Positions 45,601 through 53,229 of a stretch of DNA of 64,000 nucleotides are shown one piece after another. The DNA lies in assembly GCA_022508505.1 (NCBI GenBank), contig JAFLVC010000006.1, forward strand, positions 1-64,000, in the 5' to 3' direction. Source of the stretch: Clostridiales bacterium. GTDB taxonomy: Bacteria > Bacillota > Clostridia > Christensenellales > Pumilibacteraceae. The position numbers were made by a program, and so were the translations under genes. The number at the start of each line of letters is the position of its first letter. Position 1 is the stretch's first letter. Under the pieces are notes generated by a model. The model ran no database searches. It worked only from the letters and a program-made list of their open reading frames with translations, and was not told where the DNA came from.

Positions 45601-48600
45601 CGTTCAGCGGTCAGTCGAGTTACAATCTCACGCGCACCGAGTTTACCGAAGCGCTCGGCACTCTCGCCAACGGCACTTTCACCGTTTACGCACGCCTCGG
45701 CGGCACGGGCTACTACAACCCCGACGAAAAGCTTTCGGCGGCGCTCGCTATTTACAACGAGAGCTACACCATTCTCGAACCGCAGTCCTGCATAATCGCA
45801 CTCAGCGTCAAAGGCAATAGCTGGACGAGGCGGTTTACGGGCGGCGTTGAGTGGACGTGGGGCGTCGAAAACGAAAGAATTCTCGCCCTCACCGACAACA
45901 GGCCGATTGCCGCCGACAACGACGAGATGGCGGAGTATTCGATAAGACAGGGCGGAGATACCCTCAGAACCTTCCGCGCCGCAGACCCTGCCTACGAAGC
46001 GGACGAGAAAGGAACGGCAGCCGAAAAGGCGTGGGCGGCGCTCCTTGCCTATGTCGTCGGAATCGACGCAGGCGCGTACAGCATAACCGCTTACGTTCCG
46101 CCGAGCGGCGAGTACGGCATGGCGCCCATGATCTCCGAAACCTTCACCATCAAAAAGCTTACCACCGTGTGGGATACGGCGACGACAGAGCGCAATAACA
46201 CAAAGACTTACAAATGGGACTACGAGGGCCGCGCGGCGGGCGCTCAAAAGGTGGACGCAGATAAGCCCGTTATCGGCACCGCGGACAACTTGCGCGGCAC
46301 TTGGGGCAAGACTGTAAACTACACGCTCGCCAAGGTCGGCGGAAGTCAGGTCTACGGCGGCACCGATTGGGATTCCGTCATAGACGCGCTCAAAGACGAG
46401 AACCGCACGGAGGGCTCCTACACCCTGACGGCGTTTATCGCCGAGGGCAACAGCCACACCTCGCTCACGTACACGGTTACGATTACGGTTACGCTTACCG
46501 AAAACAAGTGGGAGACCGACAGCACGAACGGCGAACGCACCTTCTCTTGGGTTTACGGCGACGACAACAAAAAGGACGGCAAGAACATAATCGACCTCGT
46601 TCCCAAGTACAACGGCGATAAGCTCAAGCTTTCGGTCAGCGGCACCGCCGTCGTTCTCGGCAGTCAGACCGTCGCGGAATACCTCGCAACCCTCGGCGCG
46701 GGCGAGTACAAAATTACGGTGTCGGTCGACGCCGACGATAAGTACGACTCGCTCTCCGTCGAGCTCACGCTCACCGTCAAGAAGGCGGCCAACCGCTGGG
46801 TGGGCGAGGACACCGTCACCAAGTCGATTACTTGGGTTTACAACTCGAATGCAAACGCGAGCATATCGCTTTCCAACGAGCAGGACTTTGCTTTGACCTA
46901 CACGGTAAACGGCGCGCCCGTCGTACTCGGCAGGGACGAGACGATCACCGCATATCTCGCAAAGCTCGCGCCCAACGACGAAACGCCGTACACCGTGATT
47001 GCGACGGCGGCCGATCCGCAGGGCAACTACGAGACAATCACGTTTACGATTACGCTCCTGTATCAAAAGGCGGAAAACACCTGGTCGTACAGCAACATTT
47101 CGGAAAACAAAATAGATTGGACGTACAACGAGGCAAAGACGGTAACGCTCGTTCCCGCGCACGGCGACAAGGTTACTTATTCCGTCGGTAATACGGCAAT
47201 CGACGTAAGCGATTGGCAGGGCGACATAAACAACTACTTCAAGACGCTCGGCTTTGGCACGCACAGCGTGCGCGTCACAGTCGAGGATTCCGAAGGCAAG
47301 TACAGGACGTTTACGTACGACTTTACCATTACCGTTGCGAGGGCGCAAAACAAGTGGGCGAGCAGCAGCACCGTTTCCGCAAGCATCACTTGGATTTACG
47401 GTTCATCCGACAACACGCAAATCAAGTTCATGCCCGAATACACCGGCTCCAAGCTGACGTACTCGATTAACGGCACTGATATCGATCTTAACGGTTACAC
47501 CGATATCAACGACTACCTCAGCCGCAACATTTCGCTCGGCACCGCCGAATACACGATTAAGGTCACGGTTGAGCGCGACGATTACTACGAGGAGCTGACG
47601 CACACGTTTACCTTTGTGTACAACTTCTCGGTGAACGAATGGACGGAAGACAGCACGGTTTCCAAGACGGACTACGAGTGGGTTTACGGCGAAGATCACG
47701 AGGAGATTATACTCAAGGCCAAGTTCCTCAACGACCGCCTCACCGTTTCGCACGGCACTCAGTCCGTAGTTTTGGGCAACCTCAAGACGATAAACGCCTA
47801 CCTCGACGAGCTGCCCGTCGGCGATTACAGGATCACGGTAACCGTCGAGGACGTTCAGCACCACTACAATACGCTCACCTTTGAGTTCACCGTCAAAATC
47901 ACCAAAAAGACGAACGCGTGGGAGGGCAATGTTTCGGACAGCCAAGAAATCGTGTGGCGGTTCGGCGAAGAGCACGGCGACGTAGTTCTTTCGCCCAAGT
48001 ATATCAAAAACAATCTCATCGTCACGAGCAACGGCGACACCGTCTCGCTCAGCGACGGCTACACACTCAACGATTACCTCAAGTCGCTGCCGTACGGCGA
48101 TACCGTATATACGATACACGCGCGCGTCGACGACGACGGCAACCACACTGCGATATCTCTGACCTTCACGTTCAAAAAGCTCAAGGCCGCCAACTCTTGG
48201 ATAAAGGGCGGTTCGACCGACAAGGAAATTACCTGGACGTTCGAGGATTGGACTTACGGCGAGGACGGCGCGAAAAAGGCGAAGGACATAGATTTCGAGG
48301 CGAAAGAGCTCAACGGCAACCTCGTCTTTACCCGCGACGGCAGAGAGATAAGCATGAGCGGCTACGACACGCTCGGCGCGTATCTCATGACGCTCGGCGA
48401 GGGCACGTACACCATTACGGCGGAGGTCGTCGACAAGGCGGGGCAGTACGAAAACATTTCGTTCACCTTTACGCTCACCGTAAAGAAGGCGAAAAACGTG
48501 TGGGATAAGGGCAGCGGTCTCGCCGGCCGCACGGTCGAATGGAAGTTCGACGGCGACAACGAAACGGTGGAAATCGAGCCGCTGTACAAGAAGGGCGATC

Positions 48601-51600
48601 TCGTAATCAAGTTCAACGGCGCGACGGTTGGAACAAGCCTTGCGACGTACCTTGCTTCGCTGCCGTACGGCGACACTTCTTACGCCGTCGAGGCGACGGT
48701 AGCTGAGGACGAAGGCCACACCGGACTGTCTCTGACGTTCACCTTCAAAAAGCTGAGAGCGGACAACTATTGGATCAAAAACGTCAACGACGGCGAGACG
48801 ATAAGTAATTGGGTGTACGGCGAAGAGCACGAGAGCATCAGCCTTGAGCCCAAGTACTGCGCGAGCGACCTCGTTCTTACCGTCGGCGGCAAAGCGGTCA
48901 GCCTCGGCAGAATGACGGTAGGCGAGTATCTCGACACCCTCGGCGCCGGCACGCACGCCGTCGTCGCGGAGGTTGTCGACAGCCAAGGCCACTATGCCGA
49001 CATCAGAATAAGCTTTACGCTGATCATAGAAAAAGCTGCCAACTCGCTCGGCGCCGGCTATTCCTTTAAGGACAGCTTCGAGTTTGCCGGCAAGGACGGC
49101 GAAAACGTCTGGCACTGGGGCACCTCGGTAAGCTGGAAAAAGGCGACGCCCAAGTACGGCGAAAACATTCAAATCTTTGTTACCAACACCAAGACGGGCG
49201 GCATGCGAAGCTTCTCGAGCGAGCTCGCCGATACTGACAAGTACAACGCCATGATAGGTCGTCTCAACGACTACTTCTCTGGCGTCGGCGACGGCGCGCT
49301 CGGCGTGGGCAAGTACACGATGCGCATACTCATCATCAGCGGCGACAATTGGAAGGAGCTCGATTTGACCGAGGCGTTCGAAATCATCCCCGCCAAAAAC
49401 GGCTGGACGGACGAACACCCCGAGTTTATAAGCTTAACCCCGGGCGAAGGTCTCGGATCGACGCAGGGCGGCAAAAACGAAACGGTCTACAAGTGGACGT
49501 ACGGCAAAGCGGTGGGCATTCGCGCTCCGTCGATATACGGCACGTACAAGGTTGTGTATTGGAACACCGACACCAATAAGACGATAGCAGAGCTCCCGAC
49601 CGACGCGGGCAACTACAAGGCGGTGTTCACAGTCGACGCCGACGAGACCAAGTACGAGGGAATAGACGCATACACGCTGATATTCACCATCGAAAAGGCG
49701 TCCGGCTTCGAGTACGGCTTTGACAAGACGCCGAGCGTTTCGGGCTGGGCATGGAACGGCTACGACGTCAACTCCAACCTGTTCACGGGCAGGCCCAAGT
49801 CGGGCGGCGAGATTTCGTTTGTTATTCTCGACGAAAACGGCGATACTGTCGTCGTTCCCGAGTTCAACCTCGTAAACGCCAACAATTCAAACGGCACGCA
49901 CACAGGCAGCTACGACGCCGATATCTACGCGCCGATTGAAAAGGAGTTCGAGCTCAACGGCAAGCGCGCGAAGCTCAGCGCATTCTTGAACGCGCTCACC
50001 GAAGGCGATTACACATTGCGCATGATTGTCGGCGCGACCGCAAACTACGACGGCTTTACCGTAGACGAGACCTTCTCGGTAAGAAAAGCTACCAACGCCT
50101 GGCTCGAAACGCCCAAGATCGCGTCCTGGCACGCGGGCGGCTTCGATCCGAAGAATAATGCGCCTAAGGCGGAGGTTCTGTACGGCGACTACACCGTCAT
50201 TATCGCCGCAAAGACGGGCGAGAACACGACGGGTGCGGAATGGTACAACGTTCGCTACACCTACGACGAGACCACAGGCAAGCACACGGGTGTCGGCACG
50301 CCGCTCTCCAACCTCAACGCCGCCGAAATCGGCTGGTATGTTTTGACCGTTACGGTCGAGGGCAGGGAAGGCAAGTTCGACGGAATGAAGGAAACGGTTG
50401 ACTTCCAGGTCTTTGCAAAGGGCACGGACAGCGTCAGCAACTATTGGGTTGAAACGCCGGGCATTTCCAACTGGACGGCCAACGTAGAGGGCAAAGTCAA
50501 CTTCCCGACGGGCGAGCCCGCTCGCGGCAAGACGTACTTCGTGTTCTACAGGGCGGTATGGAACGGAAACGGCTACACGCAGGACGAAAACCCGATTGGC
50601 AAAGACGACGAATCGGTCATGGTCGAGGACTACGGCAAGCATTCACGCCCGTACTACATTCCTCAGGCGCCGGGCACGTACCTCATGTACGCATACGCGG
50701 TCAACGAGTCCGTTCCGTCCGGCGAGGACGATTTGGCGTCCGACGACTTCATCGTCCTCACCATTTACGAGCGCGAGATCAAGTGGGAGCAGTCGGTCTC
50801 GATTGCTAAGACGATGTATCTCGGTCAGCAGAACATTTGGGACGAGCCGACGTCGGCGACCAACATCGACGATGACGAAACGCTCGAAGTCGAGTACGTC
50901 TACTACGACGCCGACGACTACGACCACAACGCCAACCCCACGCCGCTCGGCAAGATGCCGACGACCGCGGGCACCTATTACGTAAAGGCGACGGCGTACG
51001 CCAAGTTCACCAACGTCATAACGAGTACGGCAAGATTTACCATCGAGCGCTCGCGCGCAACCTGGGAGACGGCGGTAACAATAGCGCCGGTGCTGTACCT
51101 CGGCGTGCGCGATACCTGGGTATATCCCACGGCGACGGTCAGCAAGGCGGGCATAACTATCGAAAACGCCGAAATAAGCGTGACGTACGAGTTCTTCGAC
51201 GCCGCGACGGGCAAGAGCCTCGGCACCGAAATCCCCGCCGTCGTCGGAAGCTATTACGTCGTTGCTACGGCTACCGCCGACTTTATGGAAACCATCACGA
51301 GCTCGATGGACTTCTCGGTTGAAAAGTCCAAGAACTTCTGGGTAGGCGCTTCGCCCGACATCGACGACTGGAAGGAGGACACAAGCTCCAAGAATCCCAC
51401 CGGCGAGGCGTTTGCGGGCAAGATCACCTACAAGTACATAGACAAAAAGACCGGCAAGGTTTACGACAAAAAGCCTACCAAGGCCGGCACCTACATTCTC
51501 GTCGCCACGGTCGAGGAAGAGGGATACGAAACGCTCGAAGCGCGTTCGGAATTCACCATCGAGCCGGCGTACGACATGACGTTCCTCACGATAGACGTCA

Positions 51601-51674
51601 TTCTCGGAACAATCGCCTGCGCATTCGCAGTCGTTGTAATAATCTTTGCCGTTAGGAGGTATAAGGAGAACTAA
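36666..51674 (+). CDS. Giant 5002-residue surface protein with about 40 Ig-like modules
   Basis: The ATG at 36666 with GAGAGG upstream is preferred to an in-frame GTG at 36603 because it gives a proper signal sequence (basic MAKSRTKKKY, then a hydrophobic stretch to about residue 30). Residues about 40-770 are non-repetitive beta domains. From about 770 to 4960 there are roughly 40 modules of about 85-110 residues. Group A (about 1426-2925) starts with W-T-W-G and ends GVGTYTVxVTVxCxNY; group B (about 3280-4125) starts NxW...ITWVYG and has LGAGxYxITV; later modules (to 4960) diverge. One membrane helix at about 4975-4995 and tail RRYKEN anchor it with the bulk outside. No LPXTG, peptidase or dockerin motif. 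Probable adhesin, stalk or S-layer-like cell-surface fibre; function unknown. Confidence 0.85.
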   Translation: MAKSRTKKKYLLTILICVIALCACAFAFFGFSSDPTERAAGTTKLPTASDSHIATDKGPVVSEDGSTVYYTFGETYHLGGIDRTIDFGDGKADDYVRFAEAFIPLEGAIEGFRLADYSLAFKQCIRADGSDVTGQTGGIRRAGTYTFELTPIAGGSPITKKVICQQARINIDVNKLGYFGNTSGYTSTGHIWEAHGDITTIYLLDTGWYDAQIYETINNQLVAKTVVEKRVISNSYYAAGNDTKHIMIDGEYDFDGAKDTVSSAGCHTPAEGHEAASTSKYDFEGFTLEITDRKGVAYKNPGQYAASFTFNIPSGKQNDYKFDYSDESRMTDSYKGLEINNDTKTDHKFELHKVWYVINSETKLGQLGLLNGSEPYVPFTTEDGKGADTFTYGDEIYFNEPMSSFLGNPTKEDDEKLKRENNTLLFTIEYMPLGSKVKEKIVTDKQYEYSEIWWNTGGNNWSHKSNTITDANREYTLAYYFNSSMPTGTYILTITSRVYEDSVLKKAVTGIYTMYVVPAEINAGAIAKLGKALNGEYDDEGNFFTISAETKRASAFHVDISDAKKELEGTLNDNVSGTNYWSAIVSAYNNNKEDAAASEAFHKYYGDTVTIEYRRSTDGITSYTDYDNMLNNYLTSAGKYTLYFSVAAKNYATAGGAEDENRNSYSFTTSLFEAIDIYGAIRAKAEAFHSVEYTGSAVTTTVPGSAHYSVTDTGNYINVGYGYVTLTLHEDVQLYGWGDIPEDLTDWAEIIDADRRSLRVKFEITPATNSWTVPPSITSWLYQNYNSEVNTVSGTPKFQDENLLIYYRLGKVGAVNDKETGESAVAGYTYTDDDNLTWIYDGSKYSWLDVGGSLTPLGDSGIGNSAFFAVGENGAIAEDAGNKEVTSKLNLLHVGGYALDSYIGVSRYVDDDDDGNKIYNVLAYHTAAAIAQVEGGSLSTVTVLKGYNSWDTAPGMTGWTYNDFSDGSDNRDSNFVYGVPTFANTVTYELHKGNATGDKLITFASLEDGADEVTGLGDYETVAEYLDGLGVGQYTIIVTVAGSDDYYVFDTTLVTFSVSQAANTWNDGGYPSITSWVYNQFKASNITVGSTRFDETCATAQYTIQYITDADSVATGSDGKPVVCGEENMSYEALVEALETLSATHEYGSVGRYRILVNVPAADNYLAASQQELRFTVSKADYRWKNDVTPTIEPWEYGKPANEPSETGVDVVYYVGEQEYRLADKLASDENLGEDEREFKIVYTYYNTTYYNNNYTRTTVVDNIAEATVGTYMLVATVSYYTDNYNVLESEYIFAITVGKNDWLADEKYRPVENDTVTWTWGWADGTSPKDTALVNATAIDMIAGIVYNITKTDGTYTGSVTVKNGDTERTELLKELKGLGIGNYSVLINVPQTPDHDSMQTQMFITVNPADFVVNTPPAVKNGGWTWGDGAEAKQFTAAVVDPVEGKEDDKAKIKYVYSITVGTGTAAETYEDDAATVPQDQWKSGYEKMVAALIGRATGTYTVTVSVSCENYNSKSFTFTVKIAKAEFTGTDGPTDDVTLTWGDDLTTAIKDVKYDAIPESDRTTLVAKYVVFDSGAGNEVDDHGKMIDKLKELGVGTYTVAITVTCDNYETLYYSIEVTIDPADFEITEPDKTEWTWGDDDKDKTVNDIKVGVKYEEDVVTKRYRIGDTAGTSWSDTYTGFGEMRDALKKYGAGEYKVEVSVSCANYNSDIAYIYVTVNKAHFVVTSAPIAGGETETSIGWAWGDDIASLIPDLLYTVPTGESATKTYSLISGTTTDNSAASYGAFIAKLAELGRGEYTVEFTVELKNYESLKYTIHVTVSDATITVSSEHKSATSWTWGAGKSAIEGEIPDIKYSVKSNDSGKEKVSYSIITDGSSTENVEEGYDKLIELLMKKGVGHTYTVVITVTCDHYVTVTKTTTVTVNAATIAVTSAPKTSPDEWTWGAYDVIGQKFPEGFSYSVLAGDTATAAFNIIPEVGLTNGADNYADFITNLRKTGVGKYTIEIVITCPNYTPVEYTFGITVKEATFGITDPGVDGDGWTWGAKDRDKKVHGIGVTTVAGTGDKATIVYSIISGGGTYTYRDDGEEVEGEKKTAYDKMLADLIMRGVGTYTVEVSVTCANYKPVTRSVVVTVTPAKLIVTDGSFDNDGWTWGDAENLKAFNDIKVEFVIANDANDTDYDYRVMQGTSTLDSFDTATAMMAWLKNQGVGSYQIAIYITSPNYGAEISYASLTIKAAKFTDVTEGSCDGWTWGAGDSLKSFTDVTAETRLSGDTVKKTYRISSNGGESWAGPYDYNTMFNNLKGYPAGEHIVEITLSCDNYETEIHTVTVNIAYAKFTVIKHGDVTWKWEDKETDKTFADIEVTPAAIAKKSYSVSSDDGANWTNERDSLSAFLDVLRGFDAGEYIIKVTVSGANYETTDTTFTLTISRAKFRVFTYGDVSWTWDADEKTFDDIRVEPAEAANKSYRISENGGLSWTDPYTEFNAVLAALKDKNVGDYKLEITITNKNYDTETRTITVSVKEGTIEVTNKSSYNSNVSWKWGAGKTAIEGLIPEPTYTVKTAADREKSKVSYAIRYGASTESPADYDKLIARLIEMGVGTFTVQITITCDNYKTETVSVDVEVKSATLTVSEGSVDGGGWTWGEANRASKFHTPTVSGYDASIDKLVVEYRIITKTGTESFVDDGAEVADGKSAYDKMIAALIVKPVGTYQVVIIVSCANYESVTKYVSVAVSEARFVNPAGPGKTAKWTWGAGKTVIEGQIPAVKYGVVLEGDASDVSVSYGISTGASFGDYPAFTGRLAELNAGSYTVTITISHAYYITETFVVALTIDKASFTVTGPSGSVEWTTGASENDIKALIPDIDGDKPSDTTVTYYIYEGDSGSPAGGYDGMISRLYSSKVGTFTVVITLSRANYNDKEFTVAVEIKRIANAWDSNKLEDLGGVESVDTSSFKVPSATITSIRVGGEEVEILRFDIIAFSGQSSYNLTRTEFTEALGTLANGTFTVYARLGGTGYYNPDEKLSAALAIYNESYTILEPQSCIIALSVKGNSWTRRFTGGVEWTWGVENERILALTDNRPIAADNDEMAEYSIRQGGDTLRTFRAADPAYEADEKGTAAEKAWAALLAYVVGIDAGAYSITAYVPPSGEYGMAPMISETFTIKKLTTVWDTATTERNNTKTYKWDYEGRAAGAQKVDADKPVIGTADNLRGTWGKTVNYTLAKVGGSQVYGGTDWDSVIDALKDENRTEGSYTLTAFIAEGNSHTSLTYTVTITVTLTENKWETDSTNGERTFSWVYGDDNKKDGKNIIDLVPKYNGDKLKLSVSGTAVVLGSQTVAEYLATLGAGEYKITVSVDADDKYDSLSVELTLTVKKAANRWVGEDTVTKSITWVYNSNANASISLSNEQDFALTYTVNGAPVVLGRDETITAYLAKLAPNDETPYTVIATAADPQGNYETITFTITLLYQKAENTWSYSNISENKIDWTYNEAKTVTLVPAHGDKVTYSVGNTAIDVSDWQGDINNYFKTLGFGTHSVRVTVEDSEGKYRTFTYDFTITVARAQNKWASSSTVSASITWIYGSSDNTQIKFMPEYTGSKLTYSINGTDIDLNGYTDINDYLSRNISLGTAEYTIKVTVERDDYYEELTHTFTFVYNFSVNEWTEDSTVSKTDYEWVYGEDHEEIILKAKFLNDRLTVSHGTQSVVLGNLKTINAYLDELPVGDYRITVTVEDVQHHYNTLTFEFTVKITKKTNAWEGNVSDSQEIVWRFGEEHGDVVLSPKYIKNNLIVTSNGDTVSLSDGYTLNDYLKSLPYGDTVYTIHARVDDDGNHTAISLTFTFKKLKAANSWIKGGSTDKEITWTFEDWTYGEDGAKKAKDIDFEAKELNGNLVFTRDGREISMSGYDTLGAYLMTLGEGTYTITAEVVDKAGQYENISFTFTLTVKKAKNVWDKGSGLAGRTVEWKFDGDNETVEIEPLYKKGDLVIKFNGATVGTSLATYLASLPYGDTSYAVEATVAEDEGHTGLSLTFTFKKLRADNYWIKNVNDGETISNWVYGEEHESISLEPKYCASDLVLTVGGKAVSLGRMTVGEYLDTLGAGTHAVVAEVVDSQGHYADIRISFTLIIEKAANSLGAGYSFKDSFEFAGKDGENVWHWGTSVSWKKATPKYGENIQIFVTNTKTGGMRSFSSELADTDKYNAMIGRLNDYFSGVGDGALGVGKYTMRILIISGDNWKELDLTEAFEIIPAKNGWTDEHPEFISLTPGEGLGSTQGGKNETVYKWTYGKAVGIRAPSIYGTYKVVYWNTDTNKTIAELPTDAGNYKAVFTVDADETKYEGIDAYTLIFTIEKASGFEYGFDKTPSVSGWAWNGYDVNSNLFTGRPKSGGEISFVILDENGDTVVVPEFNLVNANNSNGTHTGSYDADIYAPIEKEFELNGKRAKLSAFLNALTEGDYTLRMIVGATANYDGFTVDETFSVRKATNAWLETPKIASWHAGGFDPKNNAPKAEVLYGDYTVIIAAKTGENTTGAEWYNVRYTYDETTGKHTGVGTPLSNLNAAEIGWYVLTVTVEGREGKFDGMKETVDFQVFAKGTDSVSNYWVETPGISNWTANVEGKVNFPTGEPARGKTYFVFYRAVWNGNGYTQDENPIGKDDESVMVEDYGKHSRPYYIPQAPGTYLMYAYAVNESVPSGEDDLASDDFIVLTIYEREIKWEQSVSIAKTMYLGQQNIWDEPTSATNIDDDETLEVEYVYYDADDYDHNANPTPLGKMPTTAGTYYVKATAYAKFTNVITSTARFTIERSRATWETAVTIAPVLYLGVRDTWVYPTATVSKAGITIENAEISVTYEFFDAATGKSLGTEIPAVVGSYYVVATATADFMETITSSMDFSVEKSKNFWVGASPDIDDWKEDTSSKNPTGEAFAGKITYKYIDKKTGKVYDKKPTKAGTYILVATVEEEGYETLEARSEFTIEPAYDMTFLTIDVILGTIACAFAVVVIIFAVRRYKEN
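40920..45445 (+). repeat. Group A tandem modules within the giant gene (15 units)
   Basis: Fifteen units of about 290-350 bases, recognisable in DNA by recurrent GGCTGGACCTGGGGCG-like segments (40938, 43118, 43418, 44582) and GGCGTCGGCACGT (41457, 42994, 44461). Units vary, so they are old duplications rather than recent slippage. Confidence 0.8.
46490..49050 (+). repeat. Group B tandem modules within the giant gene (about 9 units)
   Basis: About nine units of roughly 250-300 bases coding NxW...W-(V/I/T/R)-(Y/F)-G and a YLxxL-G-(A/V)G-xYxIxV ending. They are shorter than group A and lack its cysteine, so the two groups expanded separately. Confidence 0.7.
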
Positions 51675-52543
51675 TGGATACCAAAGTAATGCTCGTAACT
51701 TTAATGGTCGTTTTGATCGTTTTCATAGTGCTTTTGGCAGTGCTCGGCATTATCTTTATCGTAGCGCTCAGAAAACGCACACCCGTCGTCAAGGTCGTCA
51801 TGGCGCCGCAGGTCAAGGCCGACGAGCCGGAACCCGAGCAAAAGCCCGCCGTTTCCGCCGACGCTACGTCTGTAGCGGCCGAAGAAAGCAGCGTTCCGCC
51901 CGTCGCGGCGGCGCCTGCGCCCGAGCCCGAACCCGAGCCCGAGCCGGAGGAGGAAGAGGACGACGAGGCGCCTACATTCGTCACCGAAGGTCAGGAGCGC
52001 GTCAGCTACAACCGCAGCCTCACCGCCAAGATTTGTCAGCTTCCCGAAGCGTCCAAGGAGTGGTATTCGGGACTTAAGAACGAACTTTTGTCGTACGAAA
52101 AGGCAAAGGCGCGTATGAGCTGGCGGCACGAAACCTTCCGCTTGGGCCGCATGGTCGCAGCGAGGTTTGTCGTGCGCGGCAAGACGCTCTGTTTGCTGCT
52201 TGCCGTCGAGCCCGCAGGCTACAACGGCACGAAGTTCGCTGTCGACGATGTTTCCAATGTCGCAAGCCTTGCCGACACTCCCACGATGTACCGCATAAAG
52301 AGCGCGCGTCGGTTCAAGTACGCAAAAGAGATGATTACCGGCATCATGAAGGAGCTCAAGGTATACAAGGATCCGCGCTATGAGGCGAAGGACTTCTTCC
52401 TGCCGTACGAGGGCGACATGTCGCTCATGCAAAAAGGGCTTGTCAAGCGCGTCGTTTCGGGCACTACCCGCACCTTCAAGATAGAAGAGGTGGACGGGAA
52501 CGCAATCAAGGAAGCGGCGGCGACCGACGACGAGAACAAATAG
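51674..52543 (+). CDS. Membrane-anchored partner of the giant protein
   Basis: A 289-residue protein: an N-terminal membrane helix at about 7-33, basic RKR, an acidic Pro/Glu linker (about 48-100, with repeated PEPE), and a C-terminal soluble domain from about 105 (SLTAKICQLPEASKEWYSGLKNELLSY; WRHETFRLGR; GKTLCLLLAVEP; YRIKSARRFKYAKEMI). I have seen similar C-terminal domains repeatedly in Clostridia, without known function. With positive charges after the helix, the soluble part is predicted cytoplasmic. The ATG overlaps the giant gene's TAA by one base and its AGGAGG lies inside that gene, so translation is coupled. Confidence 0.75.
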   Translation: MDTKVMLVTLMVVLIVFIVLLAVLGIIFIVALRKRTPVVKVVMAPQVKADEPEPEQKPAVSADATSVAAEESSVPPVAAAPAPEPEPEPEPEEEEDDEAPTFVTEGQERVSYNRSLTAKICQLPEASKEWYSGLKNELLSYEKAKARMSWRHETFRLGRMVAARFVVRGKTLCLLLAVEPAGYNGTKFAVDDVSNVASLADTPTMYRIKSARRFKYAKEMITGIMKELKVYKDPRYEAKDFFLPYEGDMSLMQKGLVKRVVSGTTRTFKIEEVDGNAIKEAAATDDENK

Positions 52544-52558
52544 CGAGGAGGAAGAGAC

Positions 52559-52789
52559 GTGTCTAAAAAGAGTCAATTGAAAAGAGCGATAAACGATTGC
52601 GAGCTCGAAATTCGAGCGTACGAGCGCAAGCGCGAGCGGTCGCAGACGGCGCTCATGCGCGCAATGCTGTCCGGCACAAAGCCGTCGCCCGAGGACGAAC
52701 AGTACTTCAACGTGTTCTCAAACCTCATCGACGAAACGCGCGAAAAATTGCGCGGGCTTTACGCCGAGCTCGAAGAACTCAAGAAGTAA
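52559..52789 (+). CDS. Small coiled-coil protein
   Basis: A 76-residue protein from a GTG start with GAGGAGG upstream. Two helices with heptad-like spacing (KSQLKRAINDCELEIRAYERKR and NLIDETREKLRGLYAELEELKK) predict a coiled-coil hairpin. It follows the partner gene by 15 bases and ends before a terminator. It probably belongs to the surface-protein operon; exact role unknown. Confidence 0.75.
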   Translation: MSKKSQLKRAINDCELEIRAYERKRERSQTALMRAMLSGTKPSPEDEQYFNVFSNLIDETREKLRGLYAELEELKK

Positions 52790-52815
52790 CGGTTGGCAGC
52801 GAAAACCGCAGTATA

Positions 52816-52843
52816 AAAACACCTCGAACTTTCGAGGTGTTTT
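52816..52843 (+). terminator. Terminator of the giant-protein operon
   Basis: A 12-bp stem, AAAACACCTCGA / TCGAGGTGTTTT, with loop ACTT; the A- and T-tracts make it effective in both directions. The rest of the 52844-53111 stretch is AT-rich with one small stem (53052-53057 / 53069-53074) and no gene. Confidence 0.9.
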
Positions 52844-53111
52844 AGCTTGACTGTATTTTAATCGACAACGCTTTAAGAAAAAAGTTTTCCGCACGGCTAT
52901 ATATAATAAACTCAAAATATCACAACAAGTCAAGGGCGGCAGTCAGCCGTCTTTTTGATTTTGGGGCGGGGCAAAATGATTTACAGAGTCATATGTAAGA
53001 TTGATATGAGTCCGTTGCATTTCTATATGTCGTTTTGTGTAGATATAACGCGGACAAATTGTAACCGATTGTCCCTATAATGATAATTCGGCTTAATTGC
53101 GGCGCTCCGAT

Positions 53112-53140
53112 TTGACAATTGCATATTTTAGTGGTATTAT
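53112..53140 (+). promoter_or_regulatory. Sigma-A promoter of the M60 peptidase gene
   Basis: TTGACA (53112-53117), 17 bases, TATTAT (53135-53140). A second -10-like TATACT lies at 53150-53155. The leader is about 80 bases long. Confidence 0.75.
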
Positions 53141-53229
53141 AGCTGTGCTATACTAATAGTACATAGATATATGTAAATCAGGAACGCAACGCCTTCGCAT
53201 ACGGCGGCACGTTCGATCAAGGAGAGTTT

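Noticed and set aside
40794-47348. Minus-strand frames of 967 and 991 residues opposite the giant gene
   Set aside because: Antisense of repetitive GC-rich code; they mirror the plus-strand repeats and have no start-site support or known domain.
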